Shown piece by piece: positions 16,656-25,227 of a DNA stretch of 64,000 nucleotides (the stretch's first letter is position 1; the number at the start of each line of letters is the position of its first letter). The notes below the pieces were generated by a model. It was not told the DNA's origin. It did not search any database and worked only from the letters and a program-made list of their open reading frames with translations. This stretch comes from a virus: the IMG/VR virus record IMGVR_UViG_3300028490_000005, positions 18,338 through 82,337 of that record; one strand, given 5' to 3'. Position numbers and translations under genes: made by a program.

Positions 16656-16668
16656 CTTAGGGTATAAT
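16635..16668 (+). promoter_or_regulatory. Two-box phage promoter upstream of 16692
   Basis: TTAAG and TTTAA boxes 11 bp apart overlap the upstream coding end; TATAAT at 16663-16668. Confidence 0.65.
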
Positions 16669-16691
16669 GAATAAAATTGGTAAGGAATGAA

Positions 16692-17027
16692 ATGATTAAA
16701 TTGATAAAGGCTAAATATTCTGGTCACAGTGTGGTATCTAAATTGGAACTGTTAATTGGAACCGAAGGATTATCGTATTTTAAAGAAGATATAGTTAATT
16801 TCGAAGATTACGACGCCACAAAAACGAATGTCTTGGTATTCGACTATTCACCAATTAAACAAGGTAAAATATTAATTAAAGTACCAAATGGTGTGTGGGA
16901 AGTTTTAAAAATGAATTCTAAGATTTTCAATAGACTTAAAAAATTGGTAGATTATAAAGAACCACATTCTTCTGTAAAAAGTAATTGGTTGAGTTCAATT
17001 CGCTCATCATCAGTCACCGAGTTTTAA
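16692..17027 (+). CDS. Unknown protein, 111 aa
   Basis: ATG 16692 chosen because AAGGAATG lies at RBS distance; a TTG at 16677 is in frame. Lys/Ser-rich, no motif recognised. It stands alone between two promoters, just ahead of the UvsW-like helicase. Confidence 0.75.
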   Translation: MIKLIKAKYSGHSVVSKLELLIGTEGLSYFKEDIVNFEDYDATKTNVLVFDYSPIKQGKILIKVPNGVWEVLKMNSKIFNRLKKLVDYKEPHSSVKSNWLSSIRSSSVTEF

Positions 17028-17055
17028 GTCAATCTTAAGGTAAATTTAATATAAT
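17022..17055 (+). promoter_or_regulatory. Two-box promoter of the helicase gene
   Basis: TTTTAAG and CTTAAGG boxes 11 bp apart; TATAAT at 17050-17055. Confidence 0.65.
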
Positions 17056-17084
17056 AGTTCATAAATTAATGAAAGGACTATTAT

Positions 17085-18779
17085 GTGTTAATAAAAGATA
17101 GAGATGAAAGTTACTCGATTTTATCATTCGAAAATCACTCAAACAGTGAAGCTATAGAGCTGAGAGTTAAGCTTATGGATGACTTATCAGTATTTGTTGA
17201 TGGATATAAATTCAGTCCTAAATTCAGAGCTGGTGTGTGGGACGGAAAGAAATACTACTTCAAGATGCAAGTAGATATGTCAATGCAAATACCAAAAGGC
17301 TTGGCGGAAACTATATCGAAACGGTATGCTCAGCACTTAGATGAACCATATGAACCAATCAACAAACCAACACCATACCCAAAGGAAGTTGTCGAAAGTC
17401 ACATAGAATCATTAAAATTACCATTTGAACCATACGATTATCAAATTGATTCGCTCTATGAAGTATTAGAAAATCCTAGAAGGATTTTGGTGGCAGCGAC
17501 TGGTGCGGGTAAATCACTAATAATATACATAATAATGACATTTTTTGAAGCTCAAAATATGAAAGGATTATTGATTGTTCCAAATGTTGGTTTGGCTGAA
17601 CAAATGCGGACGGATTTTATAAGTTATGGAATGAGTGATGAAGAAGTAGATAAACGACTTCATACAATATTCGCTGGTAAAGAAAAAACATTCAGAAAAC
17701 CGATGACAGTAACTACTTGGCAATCAGCCGTCCTTATGGATTCATCACATTTCGATCAATTAAATTATGTGATTGTCGATGAAGCTCACCTAGCAACTGG
17801 GGAAAGTTTACAAAAATTATTAGCAGTGTCAAGGAATTGTACATATAAAATTGGATTAACTGGAACTCTACCAAAAACTTATGAAGGTAGGTTCACACTA
17901 TCAGCTACTCTTGGTAAAAGTGCTAAGATGATTACTCCTCAAGGTTTAATTGAAAGAGGGTTGGCTACACCAGTTACAATCATTACTGCTTATTTGAATT
18001 ACAGTATCGCTGATAAAAAGAAAGTTAAGGTATTAAAAAATTACCAAAAGGAAATAAAATTTCTCGAGGAACATCAAGGTCGTAACGACTTTATTGCCAA
18101 ACTAGCAATTCAAGCAACCAAGAAATATGGAAATACATTGATGATGTATAGTTCAATTCAACATGGAACGAATTTGTTAGGATTTGTCCTTTCCAATAAA
18201 TTCAACATAGACACACCAACAATTCTAGAAAAGGTTACTCCGAAAAGAGTTGCGGAAGCTAAGGAAGCTTGTTCAGACGCCGAAGGATTGTTTGTATTGA
18301 CTAAGCTCACACCAAAGGATATCAAAACTCTGAGTAAATACTATTCAGGCTCCGAAATAACCAATATAAAAGTCCTGAGTGATTATCACATATACTTGAT
18401 AAAAGGAAGTATTGAGGGAGAGGTGAGAAATGAAATCAGGGCATTGTTGGAGAAGGTTGATGATGCTATTTTAATTGGTTCAGCACAAACTGTTTCCACT
18501 GGTATGAATATTAAGAGATTGCACAACATATTCCTGACAAGCAGTACAAAATCATCGATTAGATTGAATCAAACTATTGGACGTGGTATGAGATTACATG
18601 GTGAAAAGAAAATGATGAGATTCTTTGACTTTATTGATGATTTTAGTACAAAGACGAAAAGAGGTAAGGTCACTAACAAAAACTATACTCTGAAACACAG
18701 TTATGAAAGATTGAACGAATACCTGGAACACGGGTATCCAATTAAAGAATTAGAAATAAATATAAAGGAAGACGATTGA
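17085..18779 (+). CDS. uvsW: SF2 DNA/RNA helicase, T4 UvsW-like
   Basis: 564 residues from GTG 17085 (GAAAGGACTATTAT before it). The N-terminal 110 residues resemble the UvsW DNA-binding domain. Walker A AATGAGKS is at 137-144 and DEAH at 232-235. SF2 motif VI is IGRGMRLHG in the C-terminal RecA domain. UvsW unwinds R-loops and branched DNA, ending origin-dependent initiation and helping recombination-dependent replication in T4. It overlaps the next gene by four bases. Confidence 0.85.
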   Translation: MLIKDRDESYSILSFENHSNSEAIELRVKLMDDLSVFVDGYKFSPKFRAGVWDGKKYYFKMQVDMSMQIPKGLAETISKRYAQHLDEPYEPINKPTPYPKEVVESHIESLKLPFEPYDYQIDSLYEVLENPRRILVAATGAGKSLIIYIIMTFFEAQNMKGLLIVPNVGLAEQMRTDFISYGMSDEEVDKRLHTIFAGKEKTFRKPMTVTTWQSAVLMDSSHFDQLNYVIVDEAHLATGESLQKLLAVSRNCTYKIGLTGTLPKTYEGRFTLSATLGKSAKMITPQGLIERGLATPVTIITAYLNYSIADKKKVKVLKNYQKEIKFLEEHQGRNDFIAKLAIQATKKYGNTLMMYSSIQHGTNLLGFVLSNKFNIDTPTILEKVTPKRVAEAKEACSDAEGLFVLTKLTPKDIKTLSKYYSGSEITNIKVLSDYHIYLIKGSIEGEVRNEIRALLEKVDDAILIGSAQTVSTGMNIKRLHNIFLTSSTKSSIRLNQTIGRGMRLHGEKKMMRFFDFIDDFSTKTKRGKVTNKNYTLKHSYERLNEYLEHGYPIKELEINIKEDD

Positions 18780-19384
18780 GAATTAAAAAACAACAACGTG
18801 GGCTGATATTGTGGGAAAATAAATATCAACATTATATATGGGAAATTTTAATGAAAGATGAAATTGATTGTGGTTTCTGGTCAAATGCTAAATTCGATAC
18901 ATTCCCATATATGACAGCAAATAGTTTTGTATTTCCTAAAAAACCAGGAATTTCATTCCCACCAAGTATGACCAGCTTCAATTTCATTAGTAAAGTGTTC
19001 ATTGAAGATAAGGGATATTTTGTTGCCATGTTAGTGAAATTAATTGAAAGATATGATCTTTCAATAGAGGACATGAAACGACTATCATTTCATGCAGATT
19101 CTTTTATATCAATAGATTTTATGGATAACAATTCAGACTATCGTAGAGTTCAGGTGTCGTATTTTGACCCCATGGATAGAAACATAACTGATTCACATAG
19201 AGAAATGATGCTCACTGAATACGCTTATTTTAAGAATTTAGGTGTTGATATGAAAGAAGTGGCTGATGTTATTAAACATGAACCATTAACAGTCCTACAA
19301 ACTCGTAAGATTTTATTGAGAATGGGAGAAATCACCAGAAAAAGCGTAGACCTGAATGAAGTGGCTGAATTAAGTCAATCTTAA
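18776..19384 (+). CDS. Unknown protein, 202 aa, between helicase and clamp genes
   Basis: TTG start at 18776 overlaps the helicase stop. Mixed helical protein with an aromatic N-terminal third; no P-loop, zinc site or membrane segment. Position beside the clamp gene hints at a replication accessory role, but it does not look like T4 gp62 or gp44. Confidence 0.75.
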   Translation: MRIKKQQRGLILWENKYQHYIWEILMKDEIDCGFWSNAKFDTFPYMTANSFVFPKKPGISFPPSMTSFNFISKVFIEDKGYFVAMLVKLIERYDLSIEDMKRLSFHADSFISIDFMDNNSDYRRVQVSYFDPMDRNITDSHREMMLTEYAYFKNLGVDMKEVADVIKHEPLTVLQTRKILLRMGEITRKSVDLNEVAELSQS

Positions 19385-19401
19385 GGTTATAATATTATAA
19401 T
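19368..19401 (+). promoter_or_regulatory. Two-box promoter of the clamp gene
   Basis: TTAAG boxes at 19370 and 19381; TATAAT at 19396-19401 (a second TATAAT at 19388). Confidence 0.6.
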
Positions 19402-19425
19402 AACAAATACAAAAGGAGAAATAAA

Positions 19426-20127
19426 TTGTTAAACACACAAACTAGAAAGGGTCTTAAGACCTTAACAACCGTTGGAAATACTGCTATCGTACGATATCCT
19501 TGGACATCTGTACTACAAAAGAATAAATCATTAATTGCTTTCATTAATATGGAAGAATATGGTGAAGAACCATTTGAGGAATTTGGGTTAGAAAGTATGA
19601 GCGAATTCTTAAGCTTAGTCGACTTCTATAACGACCCTGAAATTTCAGAGGAAGATGGTATTATATCTATCGAATCTGGTAAATATCACCAAAAATATGG
19701 TACTTCTGATTTAGATACTATGAAATCATTTGATGTTAAGATTACTACTCTAGAAAAAATGTCTGCTGCTCCGGAAGTAATTGCATTCGATATATCACAA
19801 GATGAACTTGTTAGATTTAAGAAAATTGCATCTCTTACTAAGGCAACAAACTTAGTTGTTTCTGGTAACACGGAAGGTGAGAGTACGCTTACAATTTGTA
19901 AGTTGGATAGATCTAAGAATATGTCCGATGAGAGTACGTCCGAATTCCCTATGTCAGTATCTAAAAATATTAATATATCATTTGATGTACAAAACTTCAT
20001 GAAATTACCAGATAAAACTTATTCAGTTAGTATCAAACAATCAGAAACTACTGGGAATTGTATATCGATTTGGGAAGTAGATGACGAACCAATTAGTATC
20101 GTCGTAAGCGTTTCGGATGTTTACTAA
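19426..20127 (+). CDS. 45: DNA polymerase sliding clamp, T4 gp45-like
   Basis: 233 residues, close to T4 gp45 (228). TTG start after AAAGGAGAAATAAA. The segment EFLSLVDFYNDPEISEEDG parallels the gp45 strand/loop GFLGILSLVNDDAEISQSEDG, and the beta-rich two-domain layout fits. gp45 trimers tether the polymerase and activate late transcription with gp33/gp55. A terminator follows. Confidence 0.8.
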   Translation: MLNTQTRKGLKTLTTVGNTAIVRYPWTSVLQKNKSLIAFINMEEYGEEPFEEFGLESMSEFLSLVDFYNDPEISEEDGIISIESGKYHQKYGTSDLDTMKSFDVKITTLEKMSAAPEVIAFDISQDELVRFKKIASLTKATNLVVSGNTEGESTLTICKLDRSKNMSDESTSEFPMSVSKNINISFDVQNFMKLPDKTYSVSIKQSETTGNCISIWEVDDEPISIVVSVSDVY

Positions 20128-20148
20128 ATATTGTTAAATATTTGGTAA

Positions 20149-20170
20149 AAAGACCATTTTTATGGTCTTT
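20149..20170 (+). terminator. Intrinsic terminator-like hairpin after the clamp gene
   Basis: AAAGACCAT / ATGGTCTTT, a perfect 9-bp stem with a TTTT loop. The T-tract lies within the 3' arm and is short. Confidence 0.6.
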
Positions 20171-20174
20171 CCAC

Positions 20175-20184
20175 ATTAAATAGT
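20175..20184 (+). promoter_or_regulatory. Candidate late promoter of the gp32-like gene
   Basis: ATTAAATAGT just after the terminator, matching five other ATTAAATA(A)CT elements. T4 gene 32 also has a late promoter. Confidence 0.5.
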
Positions 20185-20197
20185 AATGTAACTCATA

Positions 20198-20308
20198 ATG
20201 GAGGATATCGAAATGTAACGAGAAATACGAAAAAACGAAAAACACGAAAAACGGAAAAGAGTCATACGAAAAATACGAAAAATACGAAAAAATACGGAGA
20301 AACGAAAA
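20198..20308 (+). promoter_or_regulatory. gp32 leader: start-stop element and ACGAAAA repeats (candidate autogenous operator)
   Basis: A strong GGAGG is followed by ATGTAA (start-stop, 20213-20218). Then about 90 nt of almost unstructured purine-rich repeats of ACGAAAA type run up to the CGGAG RBS and ATG 20309. T4 gp32 represses its own mRNA by binding an unstructured repeat tract next to its start. The layout here is analogous, but the repeat differs. An alternative reading, MEDIEM from ATG 20198, ends at the same TAA. Confidence 0.5.
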
Positions 20309-21376
20309 ATGGGAAAATATAACTGGGATAACCTGAAAGGAAATTTACAAAAAGGTGTTGGTGAAAAAACACAAAACGACTTCAATGATCCACGAGAGTG
20401 GAAACTACAAAGAGATGAAAATGATAACGGTACAGCAGTAATTAGATTGCTTCCAGGTAAAGGTGGAGACACTCCTGCAGTAGTACGAGTTTACGAACAT
20501 TCACTCAGATTCTTCAACAAACAATCAAACAAATATAGATGGTTCATCGAATCTTCCCCATCAAGTATCAAAAAAGACTGTCCTGTAAGTCAAGCATGGT
20601 ATGAATTAGGTGATGTTGGTACGGATGAAGCTAAGAAAATGCAAGAAGCATTTAAGCGTTCTACAAAATTTGTGTCTAATATTCTTGTGGTGAATGACCC
20701 TATGAATCCAGAAAACAATGGTAAAATCTTCTATTGGAAGTACGGTGTTAAATTATTCGATAAGTTCCAGTCTGTTCTTGAACTAACTGAACAACAAATT
20801 AAGGTTGGTAAGAAGCCAATTCAATTATTCGACCCTGAAGACGGTGCTGATATCATACTTGAAATAGCAAAAGTTGGTAACTTCTTGAACTATGACGGTA
20901 CTACAATTGAAACTCCTTCAAGAGCATTCGATACAGACGAAGAAATGGATGAAGCAGTGCTTGAAAAATGTTTCGACTTAACTGAATTTATCAGCGAAGA
21001 TTACTACAAACCATACAGTGAATTGAAAAAGAAACTTGCGTGGGTAATTGAAAAGCAACCAATCGAATCTTTCTTAATTGAAAATGGTTCACAAGTGATT
21101 ACTGAACTTTATAAAAAGAATGCATCAACAGACAACTCATCTTCTGAAGATAGAGAAACTTCTAGTATGCCCAGCACTTCTTATACACCAAAAACTAAAA
21201 AAGCTCCAGAGCCCACAGTTGAAGTGAACGAAGATCCTGCAGTAGAGGAAACTCCTGAAGCAGTTGAAAAGCCAGTAGTAAAGAAGCCAACAGTTGAGAA
21301 AAAAGCTACTAAAGCAAAACCTCAAGGTGAAACAGAAGAAGATATGGACATACTAGCAATGCTAGATGATATGTAA
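20309..21376 (+). CDS. 32: Single-stranded DNA-binding protein, T4 gp32-like
   Basis: 355 residues. A basic N-terminus is followed by a core with NILVVNDPMNPENNGKIFYWKYG, matching the gp32 OB-fold segment NILVVKDPAAPENEGKVF. The C-terminus is acidic and Pro/Thr-rich, ending EEDMDILAMLDDM, the usual protein-interaction tail. The T4 zinc ligands (His and three Cys) are largely missing; only KDCPVS remains, so zinc binding is probably lost. It coats ssDNA in replication, recombination and repair. Confidence 0.85.
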   Translation: MGKYNWDNLKGNLQKGVGEKTQNDFNDPREWKLQRDENDNGTAVIRLLPGKGGDTPAVVRVYEHSLRFFNKQSNKYRWFIESSPSSIKKDCPVSQAWYELGDVGTDEAKKMQEAFKRSTKFVSNILVVNDPMNPENNGKIFYWKYGVKLFDKFQSVLELTEQQIKVGKKPIQLFDPEDGADIILEIAKVGNFLNYDGTTIETPSRAFDTDEEMDEAVLEKCFDLTEFISEDYYKPYSELKKKLAWVIEKQPIESFLIENGSQVITELYKKNASTDNSSSEDRETSSMPSTSYTPKTKKAPEPTVEVNEDPAVEETPEAVEKPVVKKPTVEKKATKAKPQGETEEDMDILAMLDDM

Positions 21377-21378
21377 TT

Positions 21379-22179
21379 CTAGACTGACACCAATTTATAA
21401 CCACAGAACTTAGAACGTCCTTGGTTGTGAATTCGTTTAAAAATTCCTTGGTTTGTGATGTCACTATATACTCTACAAGAGTCAATGTATTTGCATGCAT
21501 TCTTAGGCAGTCCAACATCGACTAAAGTTTCATACATTGCACCCTGAGCGACAATTTCACCAAGTAAATCATAAATTATTATCTCCCTAGCCATAGGGTT
21601 ATCGGTGCCAAGTCGTTTTCCTTTTCTAACATTAGACATTTTGTTCTTTGTTTCTTGAGAAAGAACTTTACCTAAATTTGCTTGTCTTAATTTTTCAAGG
21701 TGTTCTTTTGATTTTTGTTTTCCTTTTAATGAATTAGATATTTTTTGACGGTGTTCAGGTGGTAAATTTTTACCCCTGAACGCAGAGCCATTTTTATATC
21801 TAGTTTCATCGGAAGGGTTTCTGTGACCTTCACTTATTCTTTTTCTAGTTTCTTTTGAAAAAATTATACCTGATTGGTCGAATCCAGAAGAAGTTTGTTT
21901 AGCTTTATTAATGAATTTTTCATTTTTCGCAACATCAAACTTCTCATGTAGGAATATTTCATATTCAATTGCAGATTCTCTATCTACAAATGTTTCAATG
22001 ATAAAATATAAGTATTCTTCTGGGTTTGAAATTTGTCTTTGTTTAAAATTTTTATCAGTTGAAGAAGTACGGTATTTTGTGATATCGACTTCTGGTTCGA
22101 TATCACTTGAACGTGCACCTATGTAGTATCTATCAGTTGGTATTTCAAAAACTATATATACATAATTATATTTTTTCAT
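21379..22179 (-). CDS. GIY-YIG homing endonuclease with NUMOD3 repeats (Seg-like)
   Basis: 266 residues, the only clear gene on the minus strand. The GIY-YIG motif appears as YVYIVF (6-11) and YYIGAR (18-23). Four NUMOD3-type DNA-contact repeats follow (ETRKRISEGHR, EHRQKISNSLKGK, EHLEKLRQANLGK, ETKNKMSNVRKGK), then a C-terminal helix-turn-helix-like region. It is free-standing, tail to tail with gp32. T4 segG occupies the equivalent place beside gene 32. A candidate late promoter precedes it. Confidence 0.85.
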   Translation of the reverse strand: MKKYNYVYIVFEIPTDRYYIGARSSDIEPEVDITKYRTSSTDKNFKQRQISNPEEYLYFIIETFVDRESAIEYEIFLHEKFDVAKNEKFINKAKQTSSGFDQSGIIFSKETRKRISEGHRNPSDETRYKNGSAFRGKNLPPEHRQKISNSLKGKQKSKEHLEKLRQANLGKVLSQETKNKMSNVRKGKRLGTDNPMAREIIIYDLLGEIVAQGAMYETLVDVGLPKNACKYIDSCRVYSDITNQGIFKRIHNQGRSKFCGYKLVSV

Positions 22180-22206
22180 TTATATCTTCCTATGTGCTAT
22201 TTATAT

Positions 22207-22217
22207 AGTTATTTAAT
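22207..22217 (-). promoter_or_regulatory. Candidate late promoter of the homing endonuclease
   Basis: ATTAAATAACT on the minus strand, 28 bp before the ATG at 22179. It is identical to the elements at 14061, 25228 and 61297. Confidence 0.6.
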
Positions 22218-22251
22218 GATTAAGTTAAAATTAAGAAGTAATAGATATAAT
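22218..22251 (+). promoter_or_regulatory. Two-box promoter upstream of 22272
   Basis: TTAAG boxes at about 22220 and 22231; TATAAT at 22246-22251. It lies back to back with the minus-strand late promoter. Confidence 0.6.
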
Positions 22252-22271
22252 AGAGTTTCAAAGGAGTTAAA

Positions 22272-22493
22272 ATGGAACAAATTCAAGAATCTTTTGATTC
22301 AATGAAGTGTGGGATGAAATATTTCATCCTTCAAGAGGGGTCTAGTGTAGAACTAGGTAAATTTCAAGTCGATGAAAAGACAGATAATGTTATTCTGTTC
22401 AGTAACATGAATAAGAAAGTTGAGTTCGGACTTTCGATTTTCAAGGAAGATTTTGGAAATTATGAAGTATACAAAATAAAGGAGAATGATTAA
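22272..22493 (+). CDS. Unknown small protein, 73 aa
   Basis: AAAGGAGTTAAA RBS. Beta-rich and acidic, no motif. Directly precedes the RNase H-like gene (ATG two bases after its stop). Confidence 0.75.
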   Translation: MEQIQESFDSMKCGMKYFILQEGSSVELGKFQVDEKTDNVILFSNMNKKVEFGLSIFKEDFGNYEVYKIKEND

Positions 22494-22494
22494 T

Positions 22495-23580
22495 ATGGTA
22501 CTAATTGATTTTTCCCATATGTCGATGCGTAACTTATATGTCGCCCTTTCTCAAGCTAGACCGAGAAAGGTCGAGGGAGAGTACATTACGAGTGAATTCA
22601 TAACATTTTATTACCACTTGATGCTACAATCTTTGAGACATATATCAGATAAATTTGATAATTACGGTGAAATTGTCCTTGCTTTAGATAGTAAGGACAA
22701 TTGGCGTAAAGATATCTATCCAGAATACAAGGGTCACAGAAAGAAAGATCGTGATAAGAGTGAAGTGAATTTCAGTGAATTCTTTGAATATGTTGAATCT
22801 TTCACTGATGTATTGAATGCTAATTTTCCTTATAAGGTGATACGAGTTCATAGAGCCGAAGCAGATGATATTATTGGTATTTTAGCTGAAAGATATGCTG
22901 ATTATGAAAAGGTCATAGCCGTTTCCAGTGATAAAGACTTTAAACAAATCCTTGAAGTTGGTGCTGAATTATATGACCCAATTAAAAAGGCAAAGATTAG
23001 AATGTCCACTGAAGAATTGAAGAAATGGAAAATTGTACACATATTATGTGGTGATTCTGCTGATAATATTCCTCATGTTAAAAGAGGTACGGAATTCACG
23101 CCAACATTTATTTCATACTTAAAAGAAAATGAAATTCACGTGAAAGACCCAGCAACTTTTAATAAATTGACAATATCAGAGAAATTATATTCTGATTTCA
23201 ATGTTTATAAAGTCAATAAAAAGGGAGAAGTGCTTGATGAATTGGACATATTCAAAGCAACACCATTCGGTCCAAAGACGGCTGAAAAGTTTGCAGATGA
23301 TTTGAAATCAAATCTAAAATTAAATCCTATATATGCGTCTAATTTTAGGCGAAATATGGACTTGGTATTATTTAGTAAGATACCTCAAGATATTCAAGAC
23401 ACTATCATTAATGATTTTAAGGGTATTGAAGTTCAATATGACCCGAATGGTATTTTCAAGTTTCTTTCTGAAAACCATTTAAGTCAACAATTAATGAATG
23501 TTACTGACTTCTATATAGATTCTAAAAAATCTCAGGATAGAACTTCATCTCCTGCTGAAGCAATGGATGAATGGATTTAA
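22495..23580 (+). CDS. rnh: 5'-3' exonuclease / RNase H, T4 Rnh-like
   Basis: 361 residues from ATG 22495; the in-frame ATG at 22486 is too close to the AAGGAG. FEN-family signatures: LIDFSHMS (first metal Asp), DSKDNWRKDIYPEYKGHR, RAEADDIIGILAER, SSDKDFKQ and GDSADNIP. T4 RNase H removes RNA primers from lagging-strand fragments together with gp32. The C-terminus AMDEWI looks like a clamp-binding peptide, as FEN1 uses for PCNA; that is inference. Confidence 0.85.
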   Translation: MVLIDFSHMSMRNLYVALSQARPRKVEGEYITSEFITFYYHLMLQSLRHISDKFDNYGEIVLALDSKDNWRKDIYPEYKGHRKKDRDKSEVNFSEFFEYVESFTDVLNANFPYKVIRVHRAEADDIIGILAERYADYEKVIAVSSDKDFKQILEVGAELYDPIKKAKIRMSTEELKKWKIVHILCGDSADNIPHVKRGTEFTPTFISYLKENEIHVKDPATFNKLTISEKLYSDFNVYKVNKKGEVLDELDIFKATPFGPKTAEKFADDLKSNLKLNPIYASNFRRNMDLVLFSKIPQDIQDTIINDFKGIEVQYDPNGIFKFLSENHLSQQLMNVTDFYIDSKKSQDRTSSPAEAMDEWI

Positions 23581-23608
23581 GTGAGTTGTAAGAAACTCAC
23601 GCTATAAT
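23575..23608 (+). promoter_or_regulatory. Promoter with a 7-bp inverted repeat
   Basis: GTGAGTT (23581-23587) and AACTCAC (23594-23600) flank a 6-nt loop just upstream of TATAAT 23603-23608. It could be an operator or the terminator of the upstream gene; the usual TTAAG second box is absent. Confidence 0.5.
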
Positions 23609-23624
23609 TGGTAAAGGATTAATA

Positions 23625-23843
23625 ATGGTACATAACGCATTTAAATCTGCTTTGAAAAAAGCAGGATTATTGGAATCAAGTGCTTCTTTCGATAGAGCAG
23701 AAAATTACTACACTGTCATCAAGGTGACAACTAAAGAAGTGGCTGACAAGTTTCTATTCGAAGCAAAGAAGCTCGGTATTAAACACAAAGCAAGTCTATA
23801 CGCTGGATCAGATCAGATCTGGGTATTCAAAGCATATAATTAA
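23625..23843 (+). CDS. Unknown small protein, 72 aa
   Basis: AAAGGATTAATA RBS. Alpha/beta with basic helix (AFKSALKKAGLL) and a later KKLGIKHKASLYAGSDQIWVF. No family recognised. Confidence 0.75.
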   Translation: MVHNAFKSALKKAGLLESSASFDRAENYYTVIKVTTKEVADKFLFEAKKLGIKHKASLYAGSDQIWVFKAYN

Positions 23844-23853
23844 AGGGATAAAA

Positions 23854-24192
23854 ATGAAAATAGAATTAAATCATGAATTGGATGACATCGAACAAATTAT
23901 AGAAGAAGCATTAATCACAGATGATACTTCTGATATCAATGAAGTTAAGGAATCTTTACGAAGATTCAATACCGCATTTCAGGCGTTTGAAGTAGGAATA
24001 TTTGTAGGGTATGTTGGAATTGTAAAAGGTGAACCAATTACAAAGATGTCAGAAATCATACAAGAAATTATCAACCGTGATGGATACCAAGTATTCACTG
24101 AATTACTCGAAATGATAGAGGTTCCATACTTAAAAGAAGTTGAACTTATAAGAGAACTTGCTGAAGATGGTAACGAAGATACGATAGATTAA
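23854..24192 (+). CDS. Unknown acidic protein, 112 aa
   Basis: Largely helical and strongly acidic. Middle segment hydrophobic (FEVGIFVGYVGIV) but short for a membrane span. Upstream of and probably co-transcribed with the primase. Confidence 0.75.
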   Translation: MKIELNHELDDIEQIIEEALITDDTSDINEVKESLRRFNTAFQAFEVGIFVGYVGIVKGEPITKMSEIIQEIINRDGYQVFTELLEMIEVPYLKEVELIRELAEDGNEDTID

Positions 24193-24201
24193 GGAGATAA
24201 T

Positions 24202-25212
24202 TTGCTAGATCCTATAAATACAAAATATTTTAGATATGCTGTAGGTTCGGATGTTGGCAAGGAAACTCCTAATGACATTTCCGCGAAATGTGTAATCTGT
24301 GGGGACTCTGATAAAGATTCCCGACAAAAAAGACTACACCTATATCGAAAAGAAAGATATGATGATGATGCTATACATTGTTTTAATTGTGAATTTTCTG
24401 GGAATATGTATAGTTTCCTTAAAGAAGTGAACTCAAACCTATTTGAACAATATAAGAAAGAAAAAAGAGAGTCTAGTTTTGCTAACTTGAAAAGTAAAAG
24501 GGAAAATACTCAAACTGACATTGATGAAGTGCCATCATTCATATATAAGAAGAAAGAAGCTCCGAAATTTAAGACATTCAAATTACCACCAGAATTATCA
24601 CCAGCAATCGAAAGTGAAAGGGCAACCGAGTATCTTAATGGTAGGATGATAGACCCGTTGGAAATGTTTTATTCTGAGACAAGCTTTAAGTACAATGGGA
24701 AAATATTACCAATAAAAGACTGTGTGGTAATCCCTCTATGGTACAAACGTGAAGATGAATTGGTATATGGATTTCAAGCCAGAAGTATAGAAGGAAAGAC
24801 ATTCTATACATATATTCCAGATGAAAATAGTGGGATGAAAATATGGCTCGGTATTGATTTTGGTGAACATAGTGACATAGTATTGGTTGCCGAGAGTGCA
24901 TTTGATGCAATGAGCATGGGTGTGCCAGCAAAATATTCTGGTGCAATTTTAGGTGCTTCTGAAAATGATTATTTCAAACAACACTATAAGAAGGTTGTTT
25001 GGTGTCTAGACAATCAGAGATTAGACCATACCGCAAAGAGTAAGACAAAAGATTTACTAAAAATGGGTGAATATGTATTCATTTGGCCAAAGGGTGTGAA
25101 GGAGAAGGATTTCAATAAAATGAAGACTTCCGGAGCCACTGATGAGGAGATAAAGAAAATGATTATAGAGAACACTTATCAAGGTTTAATTGGTATATCC
25201 AAATTACTGTGA
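24202..25212 (+). CDS. 61: DNA primase, T4 gp61-like
   Basis: 336 residues, TTG start after AAGGAGATAA. The N-terminal zinc ribbon has Cys 30/33 (CVICGDS) and Cys 60/63 (CFNCEFSG). The Toprim core follows, with VAESAFDAMS near 230-240 and WCLDNQR. gp61 makes short RNA primers on the lagging strand with helicase gp41. The gp41-like helicase is not in this window. Confidence 0.8.
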   Translation: MLDPINTKYFRYAVGSDVGKETPNDISAKCVICGDSDKDSRQKRLHLYRKERYDDDAIHCFNCEFSGNMYSFLKEVNSNLFEQYKKEKRESSFANLKSKRENTQTDIDEVPSFIYKKKEAPKFKTFKLPPELSPAIESERATEYLNGRMIDPLEMFYSETSFKYNGKILPIKDCVVIPLWYKREDELVYGFQARSIEGKTFYTYIPDENSGMKIWLGIDFGEHSDIVLVAESAFDAMSMGVPAKYSGAILGASENDYFKQHYKKVVWCLDNQRLDHTAKSKTKDLLKMGEYVFIWPKGVKEKDFNKMKTSGATDEEIKKMIIENTYQGLIGISKLL

Positions 25213-25227
25213 TAACAGTATAACTCA

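Noticed and set aside
18776-19384. Clamp-loader small subunit (gp62)
   Set aside because: Position beside the clamp gene is suggestive, but no sequence resemblance could be seen.
20216-20308. CRISPR or microsatellite reading of the ACGAAAA tract
   Set aside because: Repeat length and spacing vary, and its position against the gp32 start fits a translational operator better.
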